A DNA stretch of 64,000 bases from Bacteroidota bacterium. GTDB lineage: Bacteria > Bacteroidota > Bacteroidia > Flavobacteriales > Flavobacteriaceae. The stretch is from contig JAEYTL010000027.1 in NCBI GenBank assembly GCA_023434025.1, positions 62,001 through 126,000 on the forward strand. The letters are read 5' to 3'. Positions 35,517 to 43,738 of this stretch are shown one piece after another; positions within the stretch are counted from its first letter, which is position 1, and each line of letters begins with the position of its first letter. The position numbers and the translations under genes were made by a program. Below the pieces are notes generated by a model that saw only the letters and a program-made list of their open reading frames with translations, had not been told where the DNA came from and ran no database searches.

Positions 35517-35539
35517 TTTAAATTGTATATTTCGGACAG

Positions 35540-35566
35540 AGCATCTTTAAACGGATGCTTTTTTTG
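35540..35566 (+). terminator. Rho-independent terminator after obg
   Basis: AGCATC (35540-35545) pairs with GATGCT (35554-35559) and is followed by a T-run, about 24 nt after the obg stop. Confidence 0.7.
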
Positions 35567-35682
35567 TGAAATTCTAAAATTTAAGTTAAAAAACAGAAGA
35601 AAGTTATTGTTTTTTTTGTCCAAAATAGAATTAACAAAAACAAAAAAAGTATCTTCGCAAACAGTAAAAAATTAATCAAAAA

Positions 35683-37830
35683 ATGAAAAAAATTATTTTA
35701 AGTTTTGTCGCATTAATTGTGTTTGCTCCGGCAACCGTTTTTGCTAACGAAGGAATGTGGTTTTTGATGCATATTCAACGATTAAACCAACGGGATATGC
35801 AAAAAATGGGGTTGCAATTAACTGCTGAAGAGATTTACAGTGTTAATAATTCCAGTTTAAAAGATGCTATTGTTCAGTTTAACGGAGGGTGTACGGCCGA
35901 AATGATATCCAAAGATGGTTTAGTACTTACCAATCACCACTGCGGTTACGACGCTATAGCCGAATTGTCGTCTCCTGAAAGCAACTATTTGCGTGACGGA
36001 TTTTGGGCTCAGAACCGTAAAGCAGAATTAAAACCGAAAAGCTTGTTTGTACGTTTCTTTGTGCGGATGGATGATGTTTCAAAACGAGTTTTGGGGGTTG
36101 TGAATGATAAAATGACCGAAGCAGAACGCGAAGCGGCAATTAACAAAGAAGTTGCAAAAATTCAAAAAGAAAATGACGGTGGCGGACGATATACCGTTTC
36201 TGTACGCCCTTTTTTTCAGGGAAATGAATACTACTATTTTGTGTATGAGGATTTTACCGATGTGCGTTTGGTAGGAACTCCTACTGAAAGTATCGGAAAA
36301 TTTGGAGGAGATACTGACAACTGGGAATGGCCTCGTCATACAGGTGATTTTTCATTATTCAGAGTCTATGCTGATGCAAACGGAAATCCTGCAGAATATG
36401 CTGAGAGCAATGTTCCTTTAAAACCAAGACACCATCTGCCAATTAGCTTAAAAGGGGTACAGGAGAATGATTTTGCCATGATTTTGGGTTATCCCGGAAG
36501 AACAAACCGTTGGATGCCTGCCGAAGGAATCGAGCAAAACGTAAAATATGCTTATCCTGCCTGGGTAGAAGGTTCAAAAATGTCGATGGACAAAATGAAA
36601 GTGCACATGGATAAAGATGATGCCGTTCGTTTGAATTATGCTTCAAAATATGCTTCTATTGCTAATTACTGGAAAAACAGACAAGGAATGATAGATGCTC
36701 TTTCTAAATTTAAAACAGCTGATTCCAAAAGAAAAGTTGAAAAGAAATTTGATTCCTGGGCAAACAGTAAGAATAACAAAGCTCAATACGGTTCAGTCGT
36801 AAAAGACATCAATGCTTATTATGCTTTAACAAATGAAAAAGCAAAGCACGATAATTATTTAATGACGTTTTTACGAGGTTCTGCTTTTGGAGTATTACCA
36901 GGTCGTTTAGGTACGCAGTTGGTAAATTATGCCAAAGCTGATGCAACTCAAAGAACTCAAATGAAACCTCGTCTGGTTGACATGATTGAAGGTTCATTTG
37001 AAACAATTTATTTACCTCTGGAAAAAGACGTTATGGCAGGTCAATTGGCTCTTTACTCTCAAAAAGGGAAAGCCTATGGGTTGGCTCCGAGTGTTCAAGC
37101 ATTAGTTAATGACAAAACAAATTTTGAAAGCTATGCTTCCAATGCAATTGATTTAAGTTTGTTTTCTTCAAAAGAGAGATTATTAGCGTTTTTAGAACTT
37201 CCTGATGAAGAGTTGATCAAGAACGATCCGTTATATAAACTGTCTTCCGATTTGTTAGATCATTACAACAAGAAATCGGACGAGTTGAAAGCCGCAGAAG
37301 AAAAATACCAAACCGGATTCAGAAAATTAGTAGCGGGTTTAAGAGAGTCAAAGTTGAGCCCGATTCTTTATCCGGATGCTAATTCAACGTTGCGTTTATC
37401 TTATGGAAAAGTCCGCTCATTACCGGCTGACAAAAGAAATGATGCTAAAATAAACAACTATACAACGTTAGAGGGAATGGTGAAAAAACACAAAGCAAGC
37501 GATCCTGAATTTGATTTGTCACAACCTTTAATTGATTTGTATAATAAAAAGGATTTTGGACAGTATGCGGATAAAGCCGGTTATATGCCGGTCAATTTCC
37601 TTTCAGATAATGATATCACAGGAGGAAACTCAGGTTCACCTGTCTTAAACGGAAAAGGAGAGCTTATCGGATTAGCATTTGACGGAAACATCGAAGCGAT
37701 GGCCGGAGATGTAATTTTTGATGACAAACTGCAACGGACCATTAATGTTGACATTCGTTTTGTATTGTTTATCATTGATAAATATGCCGGTGCTAAACAT
37801 ATTATTGACGAGTTAACCATCGTTAAATAA
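35683..37830 (+). CDS. S46 family dipeptidyl-peptidase, DPP7-like
   Basis: The 715-residue protein has a signal peptide (KIILSFVALIVFAPATVFA) followed at once by NEGMWF, as in mature S46 enzymes. The chymotrypsin-like triad is visible as His86 in LTNHHCGYDAI and Ser650 in TGGNSGSPV; the Asp probably lies in FGGDTDNWEWPRHTGDFSLF. The specificity position after the serine reads LAFDGN, with Gly where DPP11 has Arg in FDR. This favours DPP7-type cleavage after hydrophobic residues rather than acidic ones; that rule comes from memory of the family. It should act in the periplasm on peptides from external proteolysis. Confidence 0.9.
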   Translation: MKKIILSFVALIVFAPATVFANEGMWFLMHIQRLNQRDMQKMGLQLTAEEIYSVNNSSLKDAIVQFNGGCTAEMISKDGLVLTNHHCGYDAIAELSSPESNYLRDGFWAQNRKAELKPKSLFVRFFVRMDDVSKRVLGVVNDKMTEAEREAAINKEVAKIQKENDGGGRYTVSVRPFFQGNEYYYFVYEDFTDVRLVGTPTESIGKFGGDTDNWEWPRHTGDFSLFRVYADANGNPAEYAESNVPLKPRHHLPISLKGVQENDFAMILGYPGRTNRWMPAEGIEQNVKYAYPAWVEGSKMSMDKMKVHMDKDDAVRLNYASKYASIANYWKNRQGMIDALSKFKTADSKRKVEKKFDSWANSKNNKAQYGSVVKDINAYYALTNEKAKHDNYLMTFLRGSAFGVLPGRLGTQLVNYAKADATQRTQMKPRLVDMIEGSFETIYLPLEKDVMAGQLALYSQKGKAYGLAPSVQALVNDKTNFESYASNAIDLSLFSSKERLLAFLELPDEELIKNDPLYKLSSDLLDHYNKKSDELKAAEEKYQTGFRKLVAGLRESKLSPILYPDANSTLRLSYGKVRSLPADKRNDAKINNYTTLEGMVKKHKASDPEFDLSQPLIDLYNKKDFGQYADKAGYMPVNFLSDNDITGGNSGSPVLNGKGELIGLAFDGNIEAMAGDVIFDDKLQRTINVDIRFVLFIIDKYAGAKHIIDELTIVK

Positions 37831-37850
37831 GGTTTATTATTAATTCAAAT

Positions 37851-37884
37851 AAAAAATCTGCTTCAGGGATGGGGCAGATTTTTT
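37851..37884 (+). terminator. Rho-independent terminator after the S46 peptidase gene
   Basis: AAAAAATCTGC (37851-37861) and GCAGATTTTTT (37874-37884) form an 11-bp stem ending in a T-run, 20 nt after the stop. Confidence 0.85.
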
Positions 37885-37930
37885 TATTTGTAAACTTTTT
37901 AAAATTATTTATTTACTGACTTCATTTCCT

Positions 37931-37938
37931 TATTTTTG
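37931..37938 (+). promoter_or_regulatory. Candidate -7 promoter element for the TPR gene
   Basis: TATTTTTG fits TAnnTTTG, 16 nt before the start codon and after the previous terminator. No -33 TTG was found. Confidence 0.35.
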
Positions 37939-37954
37939 AATTCAAATAAAAACA

Positions 37955-38644
37955 ATGTCATTACTCAAACTGGTATATTTTTTTGTTATTTTTCAAATGA
38001 TAACCAATTCCGATTTTGAAAAGGCAGAGCAATTGTTCCAAAAGGAAAAATATGCTGAAGCAAAAGTATTGTTTGAAAATTACTTGAAATCAAATCCAAA
38101 TCATACCAAAACATTGGAATATTTGGGCGACATAGCCGGAAAAGAAAAAAAATGGGATGAGGCTATTTTTTATTATAAAAAAATAAAAGCTCAATTTCCT
38201 AAAAATGCCGATTATCATTATAAATATGGTGGAGCAATGGGAATGAAAGCAAAAGATTCCAATAAATTCTCGGCCTTAGGAATGATTGATGAAATAGAGG
38301 AGTCATTTTTAATTGCAGCAAAATTAGATGCAAAACATATTGAGTGCCGTTGGGCTTTGGTAATCTTATATATAGAACTACCGGCTATTGTTGGCGGAAG
38401 CGAAACAAAAGCTCAGCAATATGCCGATGAATTGATGAATTTGTCTAAAGTTGATGGTTTTTTAGCCAAAGGCTATATTGATGAATATTTTAAAAGATAT
38501 GTCTATGCAGAAAATAATCTGAAAAAGGCACACGAAATCGGGAATTCAAAAAAAACATTTCAAAAGTTATATGATTTGTATCAAAACAAATTAAAACAAC
38601 CACAGAAAGCAGAAGAATTAAAAAGGAAATTTGAAAATAATTGA
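37955..38644 (+). CDS. TPR-repeat protein
   Basis: The 229-residue protein opens with a short hydrophobic stretch (LLKLVYFFVIFQMI) that may be a weak signal peptide. Tetratricopeptide helices follow (DFEKAEQLFQKEKYAEAKVL; TKTLEYLGDIAGKEKKWDEA; YHYKYGGAMGMKAKD; GFLAKGYIDEYFKRYVYAEN). A conserved-looking ELPAIVGGSETKAQQYADEL segment resembles related proteins of the group. It probably acts as a scaffold; its partner is unknown. A heptad hairpin separates it from the Mpl-like gene. Confidence 0.75.
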   Translation: MSLLKLVYFFVIFQMITNSDFEKAEQLFQKEKYAEAKVLFENYLKSNPNHTKTLEYLGDIAGKEKKWDEAIFYYKKIKAQFPKNADYHYKYGGAMGMKAKDSNKFSALGMIDEIEESFLIAAKLDAKHIECRWALVILYIELPAIVGGSETKAQQYADELMNLSKVDGFLAKGYIDEYFKRYVYAENNLKKAHEIGNSKKTFQKLYDLYQNKLKQPQKAEELKRKFENN

Positions 38645-38645
38645 A

Positions 38646-38702
38646 TGTTGTCTGTTGTCCGTTATCAGTTAACCGGCAACAGACAACAGATAACAGACAA
38701 CA
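38646..38702. repeat. 24-bp imperfect inverted repeat of TGTTGTC/GACAACA heptads
   Basis: The left arm (38646-38670) reads as heptads TGTTGTC, TGTTGTC, CGTTATC and AGTT. The right arm (about 38678-38702) reads GACAACA, GATAACA and GACAACA. The arms pair over about 24 bp with a few mismatches around a 7-nt loop. It begins 2 nt after the TPR gene stop and ends 4 nt before the mpl start, so it fills the whole gap. Confidence 0.85.
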
Positions 38703-38705
38703 AAA

Positions 38706-40061
38706 ATGAGAACCCACTTTATCGCCATCGGCGGAGCTGCCATGCACAATTTAGCCTTAGCATTACATCACAAAGGCTATCATGTTACCGGGAGTGATGA
38801 TGCAGTTTTTGAACCTTCTAAATCGCGTTTAGCTAAATACGGACTATTACCTGTAGAAATGGGTTGGTTTCCGGAAAAAATTACTGCAGATATTACCGCT
38901 GTAATTCTTGGAATGCATGCTAAAGCTGATAATCCGGAATTGTTGAAAGCGAAAGAACTGGGTCTGAAGATATATTCCTACCCTGAATTTTTATACGAAC
39001 AGTCCAAAAATAAAACCCGTGTAGTCATTGGAGGTTCGCATGGAAAAACCACAATTACGTCGATGGTTTTACATGTGATGCATTACCATAATATTGAAGT
39101 GGATTATATGGTAGGGGCACAGTTGGACGGTTTTGATACGATGGTGCACCTCACCGAAAAAAATGACTTTATCGTTTTAGAAGGTGATGAATACTTGTCT
39201 TCTCCAATAGACAGAAGGCCTAAGTTTCATTTATACCAACCCAATATTGCATTGCTTTCCGGAATTGCCTGGGATCACATCAATGTGTTTCCAACGTTTG
39301 AAAAATATGTAGAACAGTTTGAAATTTTTGTAAACCAAATTACCAAAGGTGGTATTTTAGTATATAACGAAGAAGATGAAACGGTTAAAAAAGTGGCCGA
39401 AGAAACGGCTAATACCATCCGAAGAATTCCGTATCAAACACCAGGTTATGCCGTTGAAGATGGCATAACTTATCTGGATACGCCCGAAGGACCAATGCCT
39501 ATTGAAGTCTTTGGTGCACACAATCTGAACAACTTGGCCGGAGCCAAATGGGTTTGCCAAAATATGGGGGTGGATGAAGCTGATTTTTATGAAGCCATAG
39601 CCGGTTTCAAAGGAGCATCCAAACGTTTGGAAAAAATAGCCGAAGGAAAAGGAAAGGTTGCTTACAAAGATTTTGCCCATTCGCCGAGTAAAGTTTCAGC
39701 CACTACAAAAGCCGTTAAAAGTCAATATCCGGACAGAAAATTAGTAGCTTGTTTGGAGCTGCATACGTACAGCAGTCTGAATGCCGAATTCCTGAAAGAA
39801 TATGAAGGAGCGTTAGATGCAGCCGATATTGCCGTTGTATTTTATTCGCCTGATGCCGTTAAAATCAAACAACTGGAGGAAGTGACTTATGATCAAATTG
39901 CACAGTCCTTCCAGCGGGATGATTTGATTATTTATACCCATCCCGCTGAGTTTAAGGATTTTTTGTTTTCAACAGGGTTGGATAATTCAGCCTTGCTATT
40001 AATGAGTTCAGGGAACTATGGTGGGTTGGATTTTGAAGAGGTCAAACAATTAGTCAATTAG
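38706..40061 (+). CDS. mpl: Mur ligase family protein, Mpl-like (murein peptide ligase)
   Basis: The 451-residue protein has the Rossmann start HFIAIGGAAMHNLALAL, the P-loop VVIGGSHGKTTITSMV, the Mur central motif VLEGDEYLSSPIDRRPKF and IAWDHINVFPTFEKY, and a C-terminal domain with YKDFAHSPSKVSATTKAVK. That matches UDP-MurNAc:L-alanyl-gamma-D-glutamyl-meso-DAP ligase, which recycles cell-wall tripeptide. MurC is the nearest alternative; the motif EGDEYLSS and the absence of other mur genes nearby favour Mpl. Confidence 0.82.
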   Translation: MRTHFIAIGGAAMHNLALALHHKGYHVTGSDDAVFEPSKSRLAKYGLLPVEMGWFPEKITADITAVILGMHAKADNPELLKAKELGLKIYSYPEFLYEQSKNKTRVVIGGSHGKTTITSMVLHVMHYHNIEVDYMVGAQLDGFDTMVHLTEKNDFIVLEGDEYLSSPIDRRPKFHLYQPNIALLSGIAWDHINVFPTFEKYVEQFEIFVNQITKGGILVYNEEDETVKKVAEETANTIRRIPYQTPGYAVEDGITYLDTPEGPMPIEVFGAHNLNNLAGAKWVCQNMGVDEADFYEAIAGFKGASKRLEKIAEGKGKVAYKDFAHSPSKVSATTKAVKSQYPDRKLVACLELHTYSSLNAEFLKEYEGALDAADIAVVFYSPDAVKIKQLEEVTYDQIAQSFQRDDLIIYTHPAEFKDFLFSTGLDNSALLLMSSGNYGGLDFEEVKQLVN

Positions 40062-40062
40062 C

Positions 40063-40116
40063 TAATGTGGCAATTGGTCAATTAGCTGCTTTATATCATT
40101 ACCATTTGCCACATTA
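40063..40116. terminator. Inverted repeat joining two convergent stop codons (possible bidirectional terminator)
   Basis: TAATGTGGCAATTGG (40063-40077) pairs with CCATTTGCCACATTA (40102-40116) over 15 bp with one mismatch. The left arm starts just past the mpl stop, and the right arm ends on the stop codon of the DUF1287 gene. A further direct repeat, TCAATTAGCT, occurs twice across the mpl end. Confidence 0.6.
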
Positions 40117-40698
40117 CTTTCCATACCGAAAATGTCCTACAATCTTATAACTAAACAGACAATCCTCCAAAACCTGACCGCCACCAACATTGTGAACAAT
40201 TAAATTACGTTTGCCGTCGGCTGATTTTTTGTGCGTAACAATACCGATGTGTGGAAGTTTATTGCCAATCATCCATGTTACGATGTCACCTGTTTTATAA
40301 TCAGAAGGGTTTTGGGTTATAGCTAGTTTTTGGCCTTTTCGTTCAAAAAATACTTCTAAATTAGGGACTCTTCTGTGGTCAATGTTGGTATCCGGTTTTT
40401 TTAAACCCCATTTTTTCAGATTAGGATATTTTGAAAAATTAGCTTTCAAATCTTCATGCACTTCCTGCTGTAAGTCAATGCCCAGTTTGCGATAAGCCCG
40501 TATAATGACATCAGTGCAAACGCCTTTGTCTTTTGGAACATCACCATTAGGGTATTTTATGCTTACATAAGAAGGGTCGTAGGTTACGTTGTCTTTGGTA
40601 AGTTCCAAAGCGGCATTGGATAATTTTTGTGAAAACGAACCCGGGTTTAGACAGAGGATCCACAAAAAAAGTGTTGTAAAAAGAAACTGTATTTTCAT
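40114..40698 (-). CDS. DUF1287 secreted protein (NlpC/P60-like fold)
   Basis: The 194-residue protein has a signal peptide (FLFTTLFLWILCLNPGSFSQ). DUF1287 features follow: Cys at about 61 in KGVCTDVIIRAYR, YKTGDIVTWMIGNKLPHIGI with a His, and LIVHNVGGG with another His. These are placed like the Cys-His-His of NlpC/P60 peptidases, suggesting a periplasmic cell-wall or amide hydrolase. That activity is inferred from fold similarity only. It faces mpl, a wall-recycling gene, tail to tail. Confidence 0.85.
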   Translation of the reverse strand: MKIQFLFTTLFLWILCLNPGSFSQKLSNAALELTKDNVTYDPSYVSIKYPNGDVPKDKGVCTDVIIRAYRKLGIDLQQEVHEDLKANFSKYPNLKKWGLKKPDTNIDHRRVPNLEVFFERKGQKLAITQNPSDYKTGDIVTWMIGNKLPHIGIVTHKKSADGKRNLIVHNVGGGQVLEDCLFSYKIVGHFRYGK

Positions 40699-40791
40699 TT
40701 TTGAGCGTTTTTATTTCTAACGATTTTTAAAAGAAAATGTTGCTTTTAGAAATAATTTGATTAACTTTAAGTTCTTTTAAACGCCAACTAG

Positions 40792-41487
40792 ATGAAATCT
40801 AAAACACCCTTTTCAATAAAACATTGGGCAGAAGATGATAAGCCCCGGGAAAAACTCATACTCAAAGGAAAATCTGCTTTAAGCGACGCTGAGCTGCTAG
40901 CCATCATAATCGGTTCCGGCAGCCAGCATGAAAGTGCCGTTGCTTTAAGCAAACGTATTTTGGCTCATGTTCAGAACAATCTTAATGCGTTAGGTAAATT
41001 ATCGGTTAAACAACTGACGGAATTTAAAGGAATCGGCAAAGCAAAGGCTATTTCGGTCATTGCCGCAGCAGAGTTGGGAAGAAGAAGAAGAACGGAGGAA
41101 ATGCCGGAATTGTTAAAACTAAATTCAAGTCGCGTCATTTTTAATCTTATGCAACCCATCATCGGAGAATTGCCGCATGAAGAATTTTGGGTTTTATACC
41201 TCAATAATGCCAATCAAATAATATATAAAGCCCAGCTCAGTAAAGGGGGTATAACCGGTACATTGGTTGATGTTCGGTTAGTTTTAAAAATGGCATTAGA
41301 GCAGAATGCCTTGTCTTTTGTGTTGGTGCACAATCATCCGTCGGGAAAATTATTTGCCAGCGAAGCGGATACAGAGGTAACCAGAAAAGTTAAATTTGCT
41401 GCCAAACAACTAGATATGACACTTCTGGATCATGTTATTATTACCGAAACAGGTTTTTACAGTTTTGCCGATCACGAAATATTGTGA
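40792..41487 (+). CDS. radC: RadC family protein (JAMM/MPN domain)
   Basis: The 231-residue protein has an N-terminal helix-hairpin-helix-like part (LTEFKGIGKAKAISVIAAAE) and a C-terminal MPN domain with the metal site LVHNHPSGKLFASEAD (HxH...S..D). It is named for DNA repair, although the role of RadC is disputed. The length is normal for the family. It stands alone, with about 240 nt of non-coding DNA downstream. Confidence 0.93.
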   Translation: MKSKTPFSIKHWAEDDKPREKLILKGKSALSDAELLAIIIGSGSQHESAVALSKRILAHVQNNLNALGKLSVKQLTEFKGIGKAKAISVIAAAELGRRRRTEEMPELLKLNSSRVIFNLMQPIIGELPHEEFWVLYLNNANQIIYKAQLSKGGITGTLVDVRLVLKMALEQNALSFVLVHNHPSGKLFASEADTEVTRKVKFAAKQLDMTLLDHVIITETGFYSFADHEIL

Positions 41488-41730
41488 ACTAAATTGCCTA
41501 AAAGGGAGAAACAGATTGCAATGAAGTGATTTCAGAAAGTCTTTGTTCCGCAAAAGTTTTTGTGTGCGTTTTTGTTTTGCGATGATTTTATGCGTTTTTG
41601 AGGTCTTGACGGGTAAATTTGCCTGAAACCGTAGTCAGTTATATGATTAGGTTATTAAGTTAATTTTTAGAATAGATTAACAACTCGTTTTTTAAATTAT
41701 CAGTATCTTTCCAACGCTAATTAAAACGGA

Positions 41731-42360
41731 ATGATTTACACCAAAGATTTAACTTTTTCATTTAACGAGTCAACACAGTTTTTTTTCCCGGATATCAAAA
41801 GCAGCTCATCAGAAGCATTGCTTATTACGGGGAGTTCCGGAAAAGGAAAAACCACCTTATTACATCTTTTGGGAGGGTTATTGCGACCAAAATCGGGTTC
41901 TGTTTCTATTCAGGACACTACCATTTCTTCCTTGTCTGAAAAAGAGTTGGATCGTTTTCGAGGGAAAAACATTGGTTTAGTTTTGCAGCAATCACATTTT
42001 GTAGCTTCTTTGAATGTGCTCGAAAACGTGGTGTTGGCGTCATGGTTAGCCACCGGGAAAAAAGCTACAGCGAAAGCAAAATCGCTGTTAAAGGAATTAG
42101 ATTTAGAAGATCAGATGCATAAATTGCCTTCTGATTTAAGTGTCGGGCAACAGCAGCGTGTTTCGATAGCCAGGGCTTTAATTAATGAACCAAAACTACT
42201 TCTGGCCGATGAACCGACTTCAAGTCTGGATGATGAAAATGCAGAAAGGGTAGCGGATTTACTGGCTCATTTGTCTAAAGAGTATAAGGCTTCACTGATA
42301 ATTGTAACACATGACCAACGCTTAAAAGATAAATTTTCTAACCAGCTAAATTTAAATTAA
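41731..42360 (+). CDS. ABC transporter ATP-binding protein (LolD/MacB class)
   Basis: The 209-residue ATPase has Walker A (GSSGKGKTTLLHLLGG), Q-loop GLVLQQSHF, signature LSVGQQQRVSIARA, Walker B LLLADEPTSSLDD and the H-loop IVTHDQRLKD. It is short, as in the MacB/LolD class, and pairs with the FtsX-like permease gene, which starts 1 nt after its stop. The direction of transport is not given by the ATPase. With the two genes that follow it forms a three-gene operon. Confidence 0.93.
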   Translation: MIYTKDLTFSFNESTQFFFPDIKSSSSEALLITGSSGKGKTTLLHLLGGLLRPKSGSVSIQDTTISSLSEKELDRFRGKNIGLVLQQSHFVASLNVLENVVLASWLATGKKATAKAKSLLKELDLEDQMHKLPSDLSVGQQQRVSIARALINEPKLLLADEPTSSLDDENAERVADLLAHLSKEYKASLIIVTHDQRLKDKFSNQLNLN

Positions 42361-42361
42361 A

Positions 42362-43738
42362 ATGATTGGAAAATTAGCATGGAAAAACCTTTGGTTTAAA
42401 CCATTAAATACGGTGTTGAGTTTGGTTTTGCTAACCGCTTCGGTAGCCATAATTTCATTGTTGATTTTGTTGCAGGAGCAATTTGAGAAACAATTTTCGA
42501 GCAATATTGACGGTGTTGATCTGGTTTTGGGAGCACAAGGAAGTCCGCTTCAGTTAATACTTTCTTCGGTCTATCACGTGGATGCCCCAACCGGAAACAT
42601 TGATTACAAAGAAGCAGAAGTCTGGATGAAACACCCGTTTGTAGAAACAGCTATTCCATTGGCTTTTGGAGATAATTACCGTGGATTTAAAATTGTAGGA
42701 ACAACGCCCGATTATATCAAAAAATATACGGCAACTATTGCTGAAGGAAAAGTGTTTGAAAAGAATTTTGAAGTGGTGATCGGAAGTGAAATTGCCCGAA
42801 AGCTTAACATTAAATTAGGCGACAAGTTTTTTGGAACACATGGTGATGCCGAAGAAGGACATGTGCATGAGGAATATGCCTATGTGGTTGTGGGAATTGC
42901 TTCGCCAACCGGAAAAGTAATTGATAATTTGATTTTGTGTACGATAGAAAGTGTTTGGGAAATGCATTCCGGACATGATCACGGAGATACTTCTCATTCT
43001 GAAAATCAGAATCCGCCACACGGAGAAGAAGGCCATGTGCACGTCGATGGAGATGAACATGACCATGATGACCACGTTCATGATGAAAATTGTGATCACA
43101 ATCATGAAGTTGCTGAGAATCCTGCCCATGGCGAAGAAGGACATGTGCATGAAGAAGGAGATGACCATGATTACGAACACGATCATGAAACGAAAGAAAT
43201 TACGGCCGTTTTAGTGAAGTTTAAAAATAAAATGGGAATTATTTCCTGGCCGCGGATGATTGCACAAAATACCAAAATGCAGGCAGCACTTCCGGCAATT
43301 GAAATTAATCGGTTGTTTTCTCTGTTTGGCATCGGTTTACAGGCATTACATTATTTGGCTTACGGAATCATGTTGATTTCCGGAATCAGTATTTTCATTG
43401 CTTTGTACAACCGGTTGAAAGAGCGAAAATATGAGTTTGCATTGTTACGGGTTTCCGGTGCGTCACGAATTCAGATGTTGGGGATGGTGCTGTTTGAAAG
43501 TTTACTGTTATGCATAGTAGGGTTTGTTTTTGGTACGCTTTTTGGAAGATTAGCATTAGTTCTGATTTCCGGTACGACCGACGAACAATTTAAAATGGCA
43601 TTTAACCCGATGACAATAATCTGGGAAAAAGAGGGAATTTTGTTTCTGGTCACTATCTTTGTCGGGATTTTAGCTGCCGTGATTCCTGCAGTAAAAGCTT
43701 ATCGGTTAAATATTTCAAAAACATTGGCAAATGCGTAA
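42362..43738 (+). CDS. FtsX-like ABC permease with histidine-rich extracytoplasmic insertion
   Basis: The 458-residue protein has the MacB/FtsX layout: one N-terminal membrane segment (NTVLSLVLLTASVAIISLLI), a large external domain and three C-terminal segments (about 320-455). Within the external domain, residues about 200-278 are an acidic His-rich block (for example HDHDDHVHDENCDHNHE and HGEEGHVHEEGDDHDYEHDH) with about 19 His in 80 residues. A smaller patch, HGDAEEGHVHEE, lies at about 160. Such blocks bind Zn, Cu or Ni. The C-terminal part is FtsX-like (RLKERKYEFALLRVSGASR). It overlaps the next gene by 8 nt. I infer a metal-related transporter; the metal is unknown. Confidence 0.85.
   Translation: MIGKLAWKNLWFKPLNTVLSLVLLTASVAIISLLILLQEQFEKQFSSNIDGVDLVLGAQGSPLQLILSSVYHVDAPTGNIDYKEAEVWMKHPFVETAIPLAFGDNYRGFKIVGTTPDYIKKYTATIAEGKVFEKNFEVVIGSEIARKLNIKLGDKFFGTHGDAEEGHVHEEYAYVVVGIASPTGKVIDNLILCTIESVWEMHSGHDHGDTSHSENQNPPHGEEGHVHVDGDEHDHDDHVHDENCDHNHEVAENPAHGEEGHVHEEGDDHDYEHDHETKEITAVLVKFKNKMGIISWPRMIAQNTKMQAALPAIEINRLFSLFGIGLQALHYLAYGIMLISGISIFIALYNRLKERKYEFALLRVSGASRIQMLGMVLFESLLLCIVGFVFGTLFGRLALVLISGTTDEQFKMAFNPMTIIWEKEGILFLVTIFVGILAAVIPAVKAYRLNISKTLANA

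Noticed and set aside
35315..35623. 102-codon minus-strand frame at the end of obg
   Set aside because: It is antisense to the conserved obg 3' end and to its terminator, and shows no coding character.
41488..41730. Possible small gene or RNA between radC and the ABC operon
   Set aside because: The 243-nt AT-rich gap has no convincing open frame or strong fold. Only a weak -7-like TATCTTTC at 41704-41711 is present, without a -33 element.
42815..43186. 123-codon minus-strand frame opposite the ABC permease
   Set aside because: It is the antisense image of the His-rich block: CAT/CAC codons read as ATG/GTG in reverse, giving a Met/Ile/Phe-rich nonsense protein.
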